DNA from: Ascoidea rubescens DSM 1968
Lineage: Eukaryota; Ascomycota; Saccharomycetes; Ascoideales; Ascoideaceae
Direction of reading: 5' to 3'
DNA length: 64,000 bases
Assembly (NCBI RefSeq): GCF_001661345.1
Contig: NW_017962913.1
Location: 2,864,694-2,928,693, forward strand
Shown: positions 32,001 to 40,574 of the stretch, piece after piece
Numbering within the stretch: the stretch's first letter is position 1
How the letters are laid out: every line of letters starts with the position of its first letter
Translations under genes and position numbers: made by a program
Notes under the pieces: generated by a model
The model's input: the letters and a program-made list of their open reading frames with translations, nothing else
Told to the model about the DNA's origin: nothing
Database searches by the model: none

Positions 32001-32338
32001 GAACTGATTTTAATGTCTTTACTTTGGTTATTATAATTATTGGTATCAATCTCAGAATCCGGATTAAATAGTTGGTTTAATTTTTTGTCTTGGATTTTGA
32101 TTATGTCGTTTATTTCAATTATAGTATCTGCTGTTGATAATAAATCCTCATAGTTGTCAATTACTAGATTTTTCAACTTTTGGTTTAATTTATCACTTTT
32201 TTCAATCAAATTCAATTGAATAGATTTGATTTGGTTTATTGGTAAAGTCTTGAATAGGTTGTTTGGATCATTATCATATTTCTGTAAAAACGCTTCTACG
32301 TTGTCGATATTGAGCAGAGAGTTTTCAACCAAAGCCAT
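29063..32338 (-). CDS. COG1: conserved oligomeric Golgi complex subunit 1
   Basis: Probable Cog1, of the COG tethering complex that guides retrograde vesicles within the Golgi. It has 1091 residues. The N-terminal 95 residues carry the helical signature of Cog1/Vps51-type subunits: a short block (NVEAFLQKYD), then two helices (LPINQIKSIQLNLIEKSDK and the NYEDLLSTADTIIEINDII pattern) matching the YRDLIEAADTI region of metazoan COG1. The rest is a long, Asn/Leu/Lys-rich helical protein with many Asn-rich spacers, which makes it far longer than S. cerevisiae Cog1. A frame extension to 32446 lacks ATG; the first ATG is 32338. Another COG or exocyst-like subunit remains possible. Confidence 0.7.
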   Translation of the reverse strand: MALVENSLLNIDNVEAFLQKYDNDPNNLFKTLPINQIKSIQLNLIEKSDKLNQKLKNLVIDNYEDLLSTADTIIEINDIIKIQDKKLNQLFNPDSEIDTNNYNNQSKDIKISSKYLNQNFNSNFNNFNKSLVNFNFKKLYRQNDLIILRNLLFNLELKLNSMVQFNKENNNINIYNYNYTENQNQNQEPNSNSKLYIDLSKIFFIIEFHFDNLLSQNENLLAKFNSLKEILFSHLTNIIQNTDITNNEFILDQNGEIDNFTNSNSIKNSNNNDNYLNSYQNNDLILNSLIAITILNKFNYFQLIQFFLIKREQKSVEFFTNTNSASINKNKNKNNKNTIKSKVDILYPNNYFNLKDFLNYNYKSIIYLVDFFKFKKFQSLLFVNLITNMNLSFLIKNFNSLSLDSWFHNNTNTEIKYTYSITQLNDSFSMDLLNNEVDSFKLKISNTILNNFNNLLNSILENKKINDDLKIQNLINLIKSIYLIFKQFNTLLNLPNPQKIESNTENIKNDININIENENEKDLFFEVLNSWRNVLLTIINEQINNLNQVTELIQSLNDKNINKSINDFDEKYDIDSDNLWSVNIQNDFRITNLDLYLNKIVNISQSNKISPSSHIDNNRSNIIFKRILSGLIGYFDQILNILKIFKFQFYNEFIINIENHSINSDENFENELMNLNYNLNLESFEKLKENSGLFNKKYHLIFENLFKKIWFNNIIDNLNKTFKNFLEFLQISKKPERNFLISENLIFNITRIVSKFNYLVNQKILLDLLALNINESNSLNTNQLNDTKEIQKLSTELLKTYFNEISSKVIIESKSELSELILQRFIPINFKQLEQPVGILSEGSLEENKSLFSILIKKLNSNDTYKLKEPVEIELWENDLPVIPSLNFSGLLQRLSENLINGNEQYLINNNKIWDSNVDLYDNDCFHEYKIKIINELLKVYENCVTFIANIYLEKMNPLVGEKKAVLNNIEVQSNEEDVNKEFGESIADEAQSPKETQSGATLKEKLSQLVVYNQVLTSYADISYLSNFVCTISKSENPILDSAETKKTLERLSTISDTFRSLNPFNLKFINKNVLEHYKHNKLLLLPLTN

Positions 32339-32814
32339 TCTAAGAGTCCAACAATTAGAAGCACAACTACCAGTTATAATCAGCAAACAACCACTTCCAA
32401 TCAGCAAATCGCCAACAGCTCGAGCATTTCTGGAAGAAAAAACCACTGAAAAGCTCTATTTGGAAGAAGCAGTGATCGAGCCACGTGGGGTTTGAGGAAT
32501 TTGGTGCTTGTGCTGAAAAAGCAGGATTTTGTTTACTTTTACATGGACACGAAGGATAAAGAGAGAAAAGAGAAGAAAGCGAAAAGAAAGAAAATGAACT
32601 GCTACTGGCTCAGGAAAATAGATTAATAAATTAATAGATAAACAGAAAAAGAGAGAAGAGAAACACAGACAAACATAATAGAAAAATAATAGAAAAACTA
32701 ACATAAACTCAGTAAAATATATAAAATAATTAGTGAATAAACAAAAAATTAGTAAATAAAAATAATCAATTAATAAATAAATAAATTAATGAGTACAAAA
32801 CCTAATAATATCTT
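32339..32814. promoter_or_regulatory. COG1 promoter / CBF1 3' flank
   Basis: CBF1 and COG1 lie head to tail on the minus strand. The COG1-proximal part carries a CACGTG box; the rest is A-rich with AATAAA-like repeats near the CBF1 stop. Confidence 0.55.
32482..32487. promoter_or_regulatory. CACGTG E-box upstream of COG1
   Basis: CACGTG in context GCCACGTGGGG, about 145 bp upstream of the COG1 ATG. Confidence 0.5.
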
Positions 32815-34395
32815 TCAACGACTTTGTTGTTTTTTCTTACTTTTCTCCAACTTCAAATCGTTATACAATTTTTTATAGCTTTCCAATTCTCTGTAGGTCT
32901 TTTCCAATTCAATTTTTAATTTGTCATTAGAAGAACCTAATTCAGCAACTGCTTGATCAGTTAATAATTTTTCCAAAGTCCATTTTTCAACGTTGTTGGT
33001 TTCATTTTCTTTCAATCTTCTAATATATTCAACGGCTTTTCTTAAGATTTGAGTTTTATTTGGTTCTTGAGTTGGTAATAAAGAAGCCAATTCCATTAAA
33101 CCAGCGTTGATGTTTTCTCTTCTTCTTCTTTCAACTTCTTTGTGGGTTAATCTTTTTATTCTTTGAATTTCGTTAAAATCTTGAACCAGGGGATATTTTT
33201 TAGAACGGCGAGTTAATTTATTTGAATTTTTGTTTTGATTGTTTAGATTGTCCAAACTGTTCAAGTTATTGATGTTGTTGATGTTATTTATATCAGCAAG
33301 TTGGGAGTTTTGGTGTATATTTTGTCTATTTATCAATTGATTATTTTGATTATCATTTGAGTTATCATTTGGGTCATTATTTTGGTTATTCGAACTGTTA
33401 TTTTGGTTGTTATTATGAGAGTTATTATTGTGAGGGTTGTATTCATTTTGAAAGGATTCAGTTGCCATTACAGCAAAATTGGATAGATCTTGAAGTTTTT
33501 GTAAGTCAACTTTTGAATTAATATTCAAATTATTTAAATTTATATTATTGAAATCGTTTATTCGTTCTAAATGATTAGTCAAGTTATTCAAGTTATTTAA
33601 ATTATTCATGTTCATGTTCATGTTCATATTAAGATGCATGATGTGATCTTGGTTTTGATTTTGGTCTTGGTTTTGATCTTGGTTTTGATCTTGGTTTTGA
33701 TCTTGGTTTTGATCTTGATCTTGATCTTGATCATTGTCGTGATGTTTATTTCCCATACTATCATGAGGGTCCCCATTTTGATCGTGGTGTTGGTTTAAAT
33801 TTCTAGTTGCAGCTTTAATGGCAGCTACAGCGGTTTCATTATCGTCATCATTAGAATCCTTTGAGATGTCTTGGTTGTTATCACCATTTAGGTGGTTTGC
33901 AATATTTTTATTGATATCGTTTCTATTTTTATCTTTATCATCATCATCATCATCATCATCATTATTTTTGGTTAATTGAGTATGATAATCAGGTTGTTTA
34001 TTTAATAATTCTTCATCGATCATACTGAAGTTCATTTCATTTTGATTTTTATTTTTGTCTAGTTTATCGTTGGAATTTTGATTACCATGATTATCAGTAT
34101 CGTTAGTGTTATTATTGTCATTATTGTCATTATTGTCATTATTGTCATTATTGTTATTAGTATTATCGTCACCATTGCCACTATTATCGTTATCGTTATC
34201 GTGTTTATTAAAATTATCATTATTTTGATGAATGTCAGTAACACTGTTGTTGCCATGGTTGGTTTGATCTTCCTCAATGATACCATTGTTGGGACTAATA
34301 ATATGGACCTGTTCTCCCTCATCAATCAAAGATTCTTTGAGCTTCTTGATCGAATCACTAGAAATTTCATCAGAACTTGATCTTTTATTAGACAT
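32815..34395 (-). CDS. CBF1: bHLH transcription factor Cbf1
   Basis: Centromere- and promoter-binding basic helix-loop-helix factor that recognises CACGTG. It has 526 residues. The C-terminal region holds the DNA-binding basic segment HKEVERRRRENINAGL, the loop and second helix (TQILRKAVEYIRRLKENE), the Cbf1-specific NVEKWTLEKLLTDQAVAEL block, and a leucine-zipper-like coiled coil to the end. His, Glu and Arg of HKEVERRRR are those that read CACGTG. The first 390 residues are disordered: Asp/Asn-rich with a QDQN tandem repeat (about 225-245) and a poly-Asp run, much longer than in S. cerevisiae (351 residues total). A canonical branch point and acceptor end exactly at the ATG, so the 5' UTR is probably spliced. 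Confidence 0.95.
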   Translation of the reverse strand: MSNKRSSSDEISSDSIKKLKESLIDEGEQVHIISPNNGIIEEDQTNHGNNSVTDIHQNNDNFNKHDNDNDNSGNGDDNTNNNNDNNDNNDNNDNNNTNDTDNHGNQNSNDKLDKNKNQNEMNFSMIDEELLNKQPDYHTQLTKNNDDDDDDDDKDKNRNDINKNIANHLNGDNNQDISKDSNDDDNETAVAAIKAATRNLNQHHDQNGDPHDSMGNKHHDNDQDQDQDQNQDQNQDQNQDQNQDQNQNQDHIMHLNMNMNMNMNNLNNLNNLTNHLERINDFNNINLNNLNINSKVDLQKLQDLSNFAVMATESFQNEYNPHNNNSHNNNQNNSSNNQNNDPNDNSNDNQNNQLINRQNIHQNSQLADINNINNINNLNSLDNLNNQNKNSNKLTRRSKKYPLVQDFNEIQRIKRLTHKEVERRRRENINAGLMELASLLPTQEPNKTQILRKAVEYIRRLKENETNNVEKWTLEKLLTDQAVAELGSSNDKLKIELEKTYRELESYKKLYNDLKLEKSKKKQQSR

Positions 34396-34732
34396 CTACA
34401 GAATTCGGATAGTTAGTATCAATGCCATTTTCGGTCAACTATAGGAGGAAGCCCCCTACAAAATCACACCAGCAGATCGCCTGACAGAAGACTCAGTCAA
34501 AACTGCAGCAAAGAACCCGGAATCACAAGAAGCAGAGGCAGCAGGGGCAGCAGAAGCAGAGACACCAGCCCCAGCTCGTCTTGCTCTCGTCCTCTTCTCG
34601 TCCCAGCCCTTCGCTAGGCTTCTCACCTGACAATCATGTTTCGTGTGCTCGCTCCCAGCTGATAGAGCCCCTAGCCTTCTGCTGCGATTGGGCAGCTGGA
34701 GCAAAGAGGCCTGCAATTCAAGACACACATAC
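34396..34732 (-). other. probable 5'-UTR intron of CBF1
   Basis: On the minus strand a perfect donor GTATGT (34732-34727) pairs with a perfect branch point TACTAAC (34418-34412) and an acceptor TAG ending at 34396, the base before the CBF1 ATG. The intron would be 337 nt, with 17 nt from branch A to acceptor. Upstream exon sequence has an in-frame TAA and no ATG in the CBF1 frame, so the exon would be non-coding. A short ATG just before the donor (34743) would open a uORF if transcribed. Confidence 0.6.
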
Positions 34733-34863
34733 CTTGCTATCATCTACAACTATGCTTTAGTGCTCCTGAGACCTGCTATCTTCAATGCAACTTCACAACA
34801 AATATAAAGGGAATCGCGAAACAAAAAACTCAGCAAAGGTCAGTCTTCAAATATACAGCAACA

Positions 34864-34869
34864 CACGTG
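34864..34869. promoter_or_regulatory. CACGTG E-box 1 between CBF1 and SEH1
   Basis: CACGTG in context ACACACGTGTCT. It is the E-box nearest to CBF1. Confidence 0.55.
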
Positions 34870-34907
34870 TCTCGCTGACGTAACCGGAGATATTCTACTT
34901 ATGTCAG

Positions 34908-34913
34908 CACGTG
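34908..34913. promoter_or_regulatory. CACGTG E-box 2 between CBF1 and SEH1
   Basis: CACGTG in context CAGCACGTGAAG, 44 bp from E-box 1. Confidence 0.55.
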
Positions 34914-34969
34914 AAGCACCAGTGCACTGGAAACTCAAAGCAGTTTTTAATTGCTTATGTAATTATATT

Positions 34970-34975
34970 CACGTG
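34970..34975. promoter_or_regulatory. CACGTG E-box 3 between CBF1 and SEH1
   Basis: CACGTG in context ATTCACGTGTTT, about 110 bp upstream of the SEH1 ATG. Confidence 0.55.
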
Positions 34976-35083
34976 TTTTGAAGTAAATGTTTGGAGCTGG
35001 GTCGTGAGCTGAATTTGCTGCTTTTGCTTCCTGAGGAATTTTTCAGGAGCTGCTGGGAGAAAGTATTTTAGAAGCACGAAACA

Positions 35084-35902
35084 ATGGGATTGAAGCCTTT
35101 GATAGTAAAGCACACTGAGTTGATCCACGACATTGCCTACGACTACTACGGCAGGTACATTGCGACCTGTTCCTCTGATCAACACATACAGGTGTATCTG
35201 TTGTCTTCCAACGATGGTTCTGGTCAGGATGCCATTATCAATTCTGATTCCAAGGCAAACTTGATAGACGATTGGAAGGCACACGACTCCTCTATTGTCA
35301 AGATCAAATGGGCTGCCCCTGAGTTTGGCAACATCATAGCTTCTTGTTCTTTCGATAAATCCGTCAAAATTTGGCAAATCAATTTATCCAACGTCAATTA
35401 TAATAACGATACTACAAATAACAATGCTAATAACATGCGTGCTTTAAACAAGACAAAGCTACTAAATAAATTTTTAGAAGCAAATGGTCCTGTTTATGAT
35501 ATCGAATTTTTACCCAGCCACTTAGGTTTCAAATTGGCTACAATCTCCTCTGATGGCTTTATAAGATTTTATGAATTGGTCGATTTAAGTGATTTCACTT
35601 CATGGCAATCCCTCAGAGAATTCGATTTCAGATCTTATTTACCTTCAAATCACCTCTCCAATGCTACTCCTCAAGCATACAATTTATCATGGTGTCCATC
35701 AAAATTCTCCAAAGAGAGATTTATTGCAACTTTTTTAAATCAAGCCTACATTTTCCAAAAAGTTTCAAATACTAATAATTCTCATTATAATAATATTAAT
35801 AACACCAATTATAACACCAATAACATCAATAATCAGATCAATAATATCAGTAACAGCACAAACAGTCTTAATAATAGTAACAGCAACAACAATAACAATA
35901 AC

Positions 35903-35972
<70 letters not shown>

Positions 35973-36628
35973 GTAATAGTAATAGTAATAACAATAATAG
36001 TAATAATAATAATAATATCGATATTAATTTCAACAACAACAATAACTCCAATTTTATTGATAACGATCTAAATTTTAACTATATTGATAACAATAACAAC
36101 AACAACGGTGATAATGAAGCTAGATATGAAATTGTCAAATCTTTAAATAAATTTCATACCGGTTTAATTAGAGATGTATCTTGGGCTCCAACAATGGGAA
36201 GATCATATCACTTAATCGCAACGGCCTGTGATGATGGTCAAGTTCGTGTTTTCAAATTATACGAAACCTTTTCAAGCATATTTTATGGTGATAATGGCCC
36301 ATCTTTATTTAATTCCATACCTGATTCAAATAATAACAATAACGACAATAATAATCTTATTACTTCCAATAATCCTAGTATCTCAAATAATTCTAGCACT
36401 TCTAATACTACCTCCGATGCTCATCAAATAAAGGATGACCCTTCTTTAGCTTTGAAATTAATATCAACAAGAGGCCAACATCATTCAATTGTTTGGTCTG
36501 TTAGTTGGAATGTAACCGGTACAATGTTAAGTAGCACTGGTGATGATGGTAAAATTATGTTTTGGAAAATGGCTAGAAATAATGAATTTATATGCATCAG
36601 CTGTGTCACTGCAGAAAGAAAAAGATGA
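35084..36628 (+). CDS. SEH1: nucleoporin Seh1 (WD40)
   Basis: Seven-blade-type WD40 protein of the nuclear pore Y-complex and of the SEA/GATOR complex on the vacuole. It has 514 residues. Blades recognised: HTELIHDIAYDYYGRYIATC with SSDQHIQVY, then WKAHDSSIVKIKWAAPEFGN and ASCSFDKSVKIW, FLPSHLGFKLATISSDGFIRFYE, NLSWCPSKFSKERF, HTGLIRDVSWAPTMGRSYHLIATACDDGQVRVF, and GTMLSSTGDDGKIMFWK. These align with yeast Seh1 (349 residues). The difference is an Asn-rich insertion (about residues 229-343), with an uninterrupted run of some 30 Asn, between the QAYIFQK strand and the HTGLIRD blade. A smaller Asn/Ser insertion lies at about 410-445. Both fall in loops. Confidence 0.94.
35903..35970 (+). repeat. 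(AAT)n trinucleotide repeat within SEH1
   Basis: A nearly pure AAT/AAC repeat encoding poly-Asn. It is in frame and probably length-variable between strains. Confidence 0.85.
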
Positions 36629-37185
36629 TATATATGAATAACCATATATATTTACTCACTTCTTGCTTTCTTGCTTTCTTTTTTTCTTTTTTTTTTCTTT
36701 ATCTATTTATATATATTTACATATATAAATTTATATTATATTAGTTTTACTTAAATAACCATTTCATCCATTTTAAATAAAATTAATAAAAATCAATTAA
36801 TAATTTCAATTAATAATTTCAATATATTTGATTTTGTAAAGAGTTGACTTTATCAAAAAATATCAAATCTGTGATTCATTATTGCTACTTTTCCAACTTC
36901 ACAATTTAAAAAAACTTTGAATAGCCCATAAACGTTTTAAATTTATAAACGTTTCTCTTTGGTAGAAATCTTTATATCTAATGTTTTTAAAAAAGACTGT
37001 TTTTATAAATACCCTTTCCATCCCTATTATTATTCTGATTGCAAGAATATAAAACCAAAAATACATCTAATTTGATGTACACATTGAACCAATACAGTAT
37101 TTGAAAATCACTTTTGCCTAGTAATTAATAACAAAAATTAACAAATAAAAAACAGAAAAAAATACTAAATTATTGAGTTATTGAG
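36629..37185. other. convergent 3' flanks of SEH1 and the CENP-B-like gene
   Basis: AT-rich. A 10-bp direct repeat, ATAAACGTTT, occurs at 36928-36937 and 36945-36954; each copy contains the palindrome AAACGTTT. No gene is seen. Confidence 0.5.
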
Positions 37186-38760
37186 TTATTGATCGTATGG
37201 TTTATTATTATTGAAAATTGAAAATTCATTACGATTGAGATTTGAATTTAGTAGCTGTGAATTAGTAATTCCATAACTCTGTAAAATATCATCGTTTTGT
37301 TGGATAATGTTATTAATATCTTCTTTTGCAAGTTCACTATCAGTGATATCTGAATTCTCGATATTTTCGATAGTACTATCGTTTACAATATCATCTGGAT
37401 TATAATGGTTTTGAATTTGTTGATTGATTTTAGCAGATAGCTGATTATGATTAATGTTTCCCAAGTTCATATTATTATGGATACAAGAGTTGTTTATATC
37501 ATTATCATCATCTTCATCATCTTCATCTTCTTCATCTTCTTCATCTCCTTCTTCTTCTTCGTCGTCGTCATCATCATCATCATTATCATTATTATCATTT
37601 TCAATCCCATTTTGATTTTGAGGTTGATCGTCTTTTATATTTTCTGTTTTTTCAAAAAGAATAGCAAAATAAATAACTAATAAATTGAAACCTGTAACAT
37701 TTAATGGTAAAAGATTCCAGAATTTTTGGCTATTAAGGGAGGTTACATCTGTTTGTTGGTGATCTTTTAATTGGTCGTCTATGTTTGAATTTCTTTTATT
37801 TTCCTTTTTGTTGATTTTTTTAAAACAAATAGATTCAGTTAAATTGTGTTTTATTAAAAACTTTCTGCTGAAGTTTTTTCCCACATGGAATGCACCTTTA
37901 GATTTTAAGAATTTTTTGGAATTGGATATTAGATTGGAAGATTGGATGAGTAAATCGGTTGAAATTTGGTGATTGGTCATGATTGAATCATTTAAGGAGA
38001 AGTTGTGATTATGATTATGATTTAGATTTTGTTTTGGATTATCAACCGAAAAACTTAGATCTTGTAGGACTTTTGCTCTTAGGAATATTATTTGTTGAAA
38101 TAATCTTCTTAAATCGGAAATAGATATGTGAATTCCATTTTGACAGCAGTAGTCAATTGCAGAAATAACATTTTTTTCTTCCTCTTGTGTGAGCAAAGTC
38201 TTTGAGGGAGTTCTTGTTATGTAGGGGCAATTTAAATTGTCGTTATTGATTATGTGATTGATTTGGTTATCTATAGAATTCGAATTCGAATTCGAATTTG
38301 AGTTTGAGTTTGAATTTGAATTATCTTTGGTTTGCAGGTCGTTGATCTTCTCATTGATGAAATGGTTGTTGCCGATGATGATATTATTGTTATTCTGGAT
38401 ATTATTGGTATTATTACTGTTGCTCTGGATATTGTTGATCTTATCTGCAAGATTATTAATGCTATTATTGTTACTGTTATCGTTGGTCTTTTGCTTCTGG
38501 AGGGGGCTGATTGCCATCATCATAGGGGCAATTACTCTATTATGCTGCTCGCTTCTTTTCTTATATCTGGTTCTTATAGTAGACTCAGCTATTCCTACCA
38601 TGGTTGCAATTTCCCTCAAAGTCAACGCCTCATCTTGCCTATTGTCTAGTAAATGCAAAGCAATTTGGATTCTTTTCTCCTTTGATATATTGACGTAGTC
38701 TGATATGGTGGGCTGTCTGTCCACTATGCTTCTTTTTTTTGAATTGGCTCTGACTGGCAT
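37186..38760 (-). CDS. CENP-B/pogo-like HTH protein without a transposase domain
   Basis: I cannot name this 524-residue protein. Residues about 26-72 form a psq-type helix-turn-helix (EKRIQIALHLLDNRQ, LTLREIATMVGIAESTIRTRY). After an Asn/Ser spacer, a second unit at about 180-310 resembles the CENP-B-type HTH: LLTQEEEKNVISAIDYCCQNG, ISISDLRRLFQQII, and GKNFSRKFLIKHNL, the equivalent of the GKNWVxRFxKRHP motif. This two-part DNA-binding layout is that of CENP-B, pogo-type transposases and yeast Pdc2-type regulators. No DDE catalytic domain follows. Instead there is an acidic run (about 390-420, nearly all Asp/Glu) and an Asn-rich C-terminus. I infer a domesticated transposase N-terminus acting as a regulator or chromatin protein. 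The frame extends upstream to a GTG at 38802; the first ATG is 38760. Confidence 0.7.
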   Translation of the reverse strand: MPVRANSKKRSIVDRQPTISDYVNISKEKRIQIALHLLDNRQDEALTLREIATMVGIAESTIRTRYKKRSEQHNRVIAPMMMAISPLQKQKTNDNSNNNSINNLADKINNIQSNSNNTNNIQNNNNIIIGNNHFINEKINDLQTKDNSNSNSNSNSNSNSNSIDNQINHIINNDNLNCPYITRTPSKTLLTQEEEKNVISAIDYCCQNGIHISISDLRRLFQQIIFLRAKVLQDLSFSVDNPKQNLNHNHNHNFSLNDSIMTNHQISTDLLIQSSNLISNSKKFLKSKGAFHVGKNFSRKFLIKHNLTESICFKKINKKENKRNSNIDDQLKDHQQTDVTSLNSQKFWNLLPLNVTGFNLLVIYFAILFEKTENIKDDQPQNQNGIENDNNDNDDDDDDDEEEEGDEEDEEDEDDEDDDNDINNSCIHNNMNLGNINHNQLSAKINQQIQNHYNPDDIVNDSTIENIENSDITDSELAKEDINNIIQQNDDILQSYGITNSQLLNSNLNRNEFSIFNNNKPYDQ

Positions 38761-39792
38761 GGTAATCAAAGGAATGGAAGCATCCAGCTTTTCTCTTTCC
38801 ACTGTTTCTATGCTCGTCCAGCAGTGTTCTTGTTGTATCTCTGGAAAGTATTATATTGTTCTAAGATTCTGGGGCTTCAATATCGGGGCTGGGACATCCA
38901 TAGATGCGGATCCGCGTATGCAAACACACACACGCGTGTACATACGTAGACATGCATCAAACGTACCATCTCGCTGGGCCTCTCGAACCGATTTATTTTG
39001 GTTCAGGAAGCAAAACTATTTTTTTGCTTTCTGTGGTGAGTGTTGCCAACAAAGCCATAGGCGGGTTTGACTTGGACTGTGCATATGAGAAATGTAATGG
39101 CTTTTTTATTTTATTTTTATACTGGACATTATAACAAACAGATACCATTTGGAATAAGTGCAAGAAACCGCTTGCATGTTGTCTACAAGAGCAATATGTT
39201 CAGCTACCTCATGATTATCCGGAGTTTTCAATAGTTTTCTTTTATCTTTTGAGTTGAAGCAATAGTTTCGTTTATGTAGGGATGACAGGATCGGTAAAGC
39301 AGGCAACCACAGGCTTTCTGGTCGGTGTTTGTTTGAACAGCATTGCCAACAAGACAGTTATGTTTTCTGAGAGGACATAATGGCTAAGAACATGAACACA
39401 GCTTTCTCCAATGTTTATATTTAATATCAAACTCCCTTTAACCCAATGATACAATTGCTGTCAAAGCGACAGAAACGGACTGCGCAGGTGAACGTATCCG
39501 CGTTGCTGGTTTGACCACGTGCGCGATGTTTGCGTTAGAGCGCGGTCGCAGGCGCTGGATCCGAGCAGATGGTACTGACCAGCACCACGGGGGCTTCCAT
39601 CAGCAGACACTGGGCTGCACTTTTTGCTGCTTTTCAGACTGGAAGGAATCAACAAACTGACAGAATTGCATTTATAAGCTCGATATTCTGTTGTTATCTG
39701 GCTGCCTACACTTGTTTTCTCTTTTACTTGCTCACAGGACACTCTTCACAAGAAATCAGTCTCAATTCTTCCTGGAATATCTAGATATTCTC
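38761..39792. promoter_or_regulatory. divergent promoter, CENP-B-like gene / PFK26-type gene
   Basis: A 1-kb bidirectional promoter, GC-richer in two patches (about 38880-39000 and 39470-39620). It holds an alternating CA/CG/TG tract (38924-38948) that includes an ACGCGT box (38932-38937), and a CACGTG box (39516-39521). No gene is recognised. Confidence 0.55.
39516..39521. promoter_or_regulatory. CACGTG E-box upstream of the PFK26-type gene
   Basis: CACGTG in context ACCACGTGCGCG, about 275 bp upstream of the ATG. Confidence 0.5.
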
Positions 39793-40539
39793 ATGACAAA
39801 TCGCACAATTCAAAAGAAACCGCTGATAACCATTACTTCTTCTTCTGACCATTCGAATGAGAGTCTAACAAACACCAACGATAGTGATAATACCAGTCAA
39901 AACAATGGCAACGTTGAACCTGATACCGAAAGGGCTCTCTCTAGAAAGAAGAAGTCCCTAAGATTCCAATCAGTTCCCCAGTTCATCGAAAGTGCTATTG
40001 TCTCTTCCTCTGACGACGATGATCTGGATATCCCCAACAACAGAAACAATGCCAACAGATCTGTTTCTCCTGGTACAAAGCTAATCAACAGTTTCACAAT
40101 CAACCGTTCTTATCCTCACAATTTCTCTCATACTCACCCTCATCACAACCGTAATTTTCGCACTAATGAAGGCAACAAAGACACTAAAAATCACTTATAC
40201 AACTATAACCTTAACAATAACAACAATAACAATAACAACAACCTCAATGTGGCCACTGATAGCATCAATTTAATGAGTCTCCATGACTTGCCAGCCTTCA
40301 AAAAAAGACCTCTAAGTGACACTCCCTTTGGTTCTAGAAACGCTTCTCCTGTTTTACTGCCCACTGATGACTCGGATAAAGAATCCGATAACCACAATGA
40401 AGACGATTTTGATTCTGATTTAGATTTAAACGATAACCGAAAAAAAAACAACCCTGATAACCACAAAAATAATATAAATCACATTTCCCTATCATCTTCA
40501 AAAGATCCATTGAAAACTAAAATCAATAACGTCTCCAGC

Positions 40540-40574
<35 letters not shown>

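Larger units (their letters stand above)
34733..35083. promoter_or_regulatory. divergent CBF1 / SEH1 promoter
   Basis: Carries three CACGTG boxes, a TGACGTAA (CRE/ATF-like) box at 34876-34883 and, for CBF1, a TTTATATT element near 34803-34810. The order E-boxes, TATA-like element, donor site, branch point, ATG is coherent for CBF1 transcription. Confidence 0.6.

Noticed and set aside
34456-34743. 95-codon minus-strand frame upstream of CBF1 (MIARYVCLEL)
   Set aside because: It lies inside the proposed 5'-UTR intron and reads straight through the donor site; no resemblance to a known protein.
35833-36051. Minus-strand poly-Leu frame
   Set aside because: Antisense of the SEH1 poly-Asn repeat.
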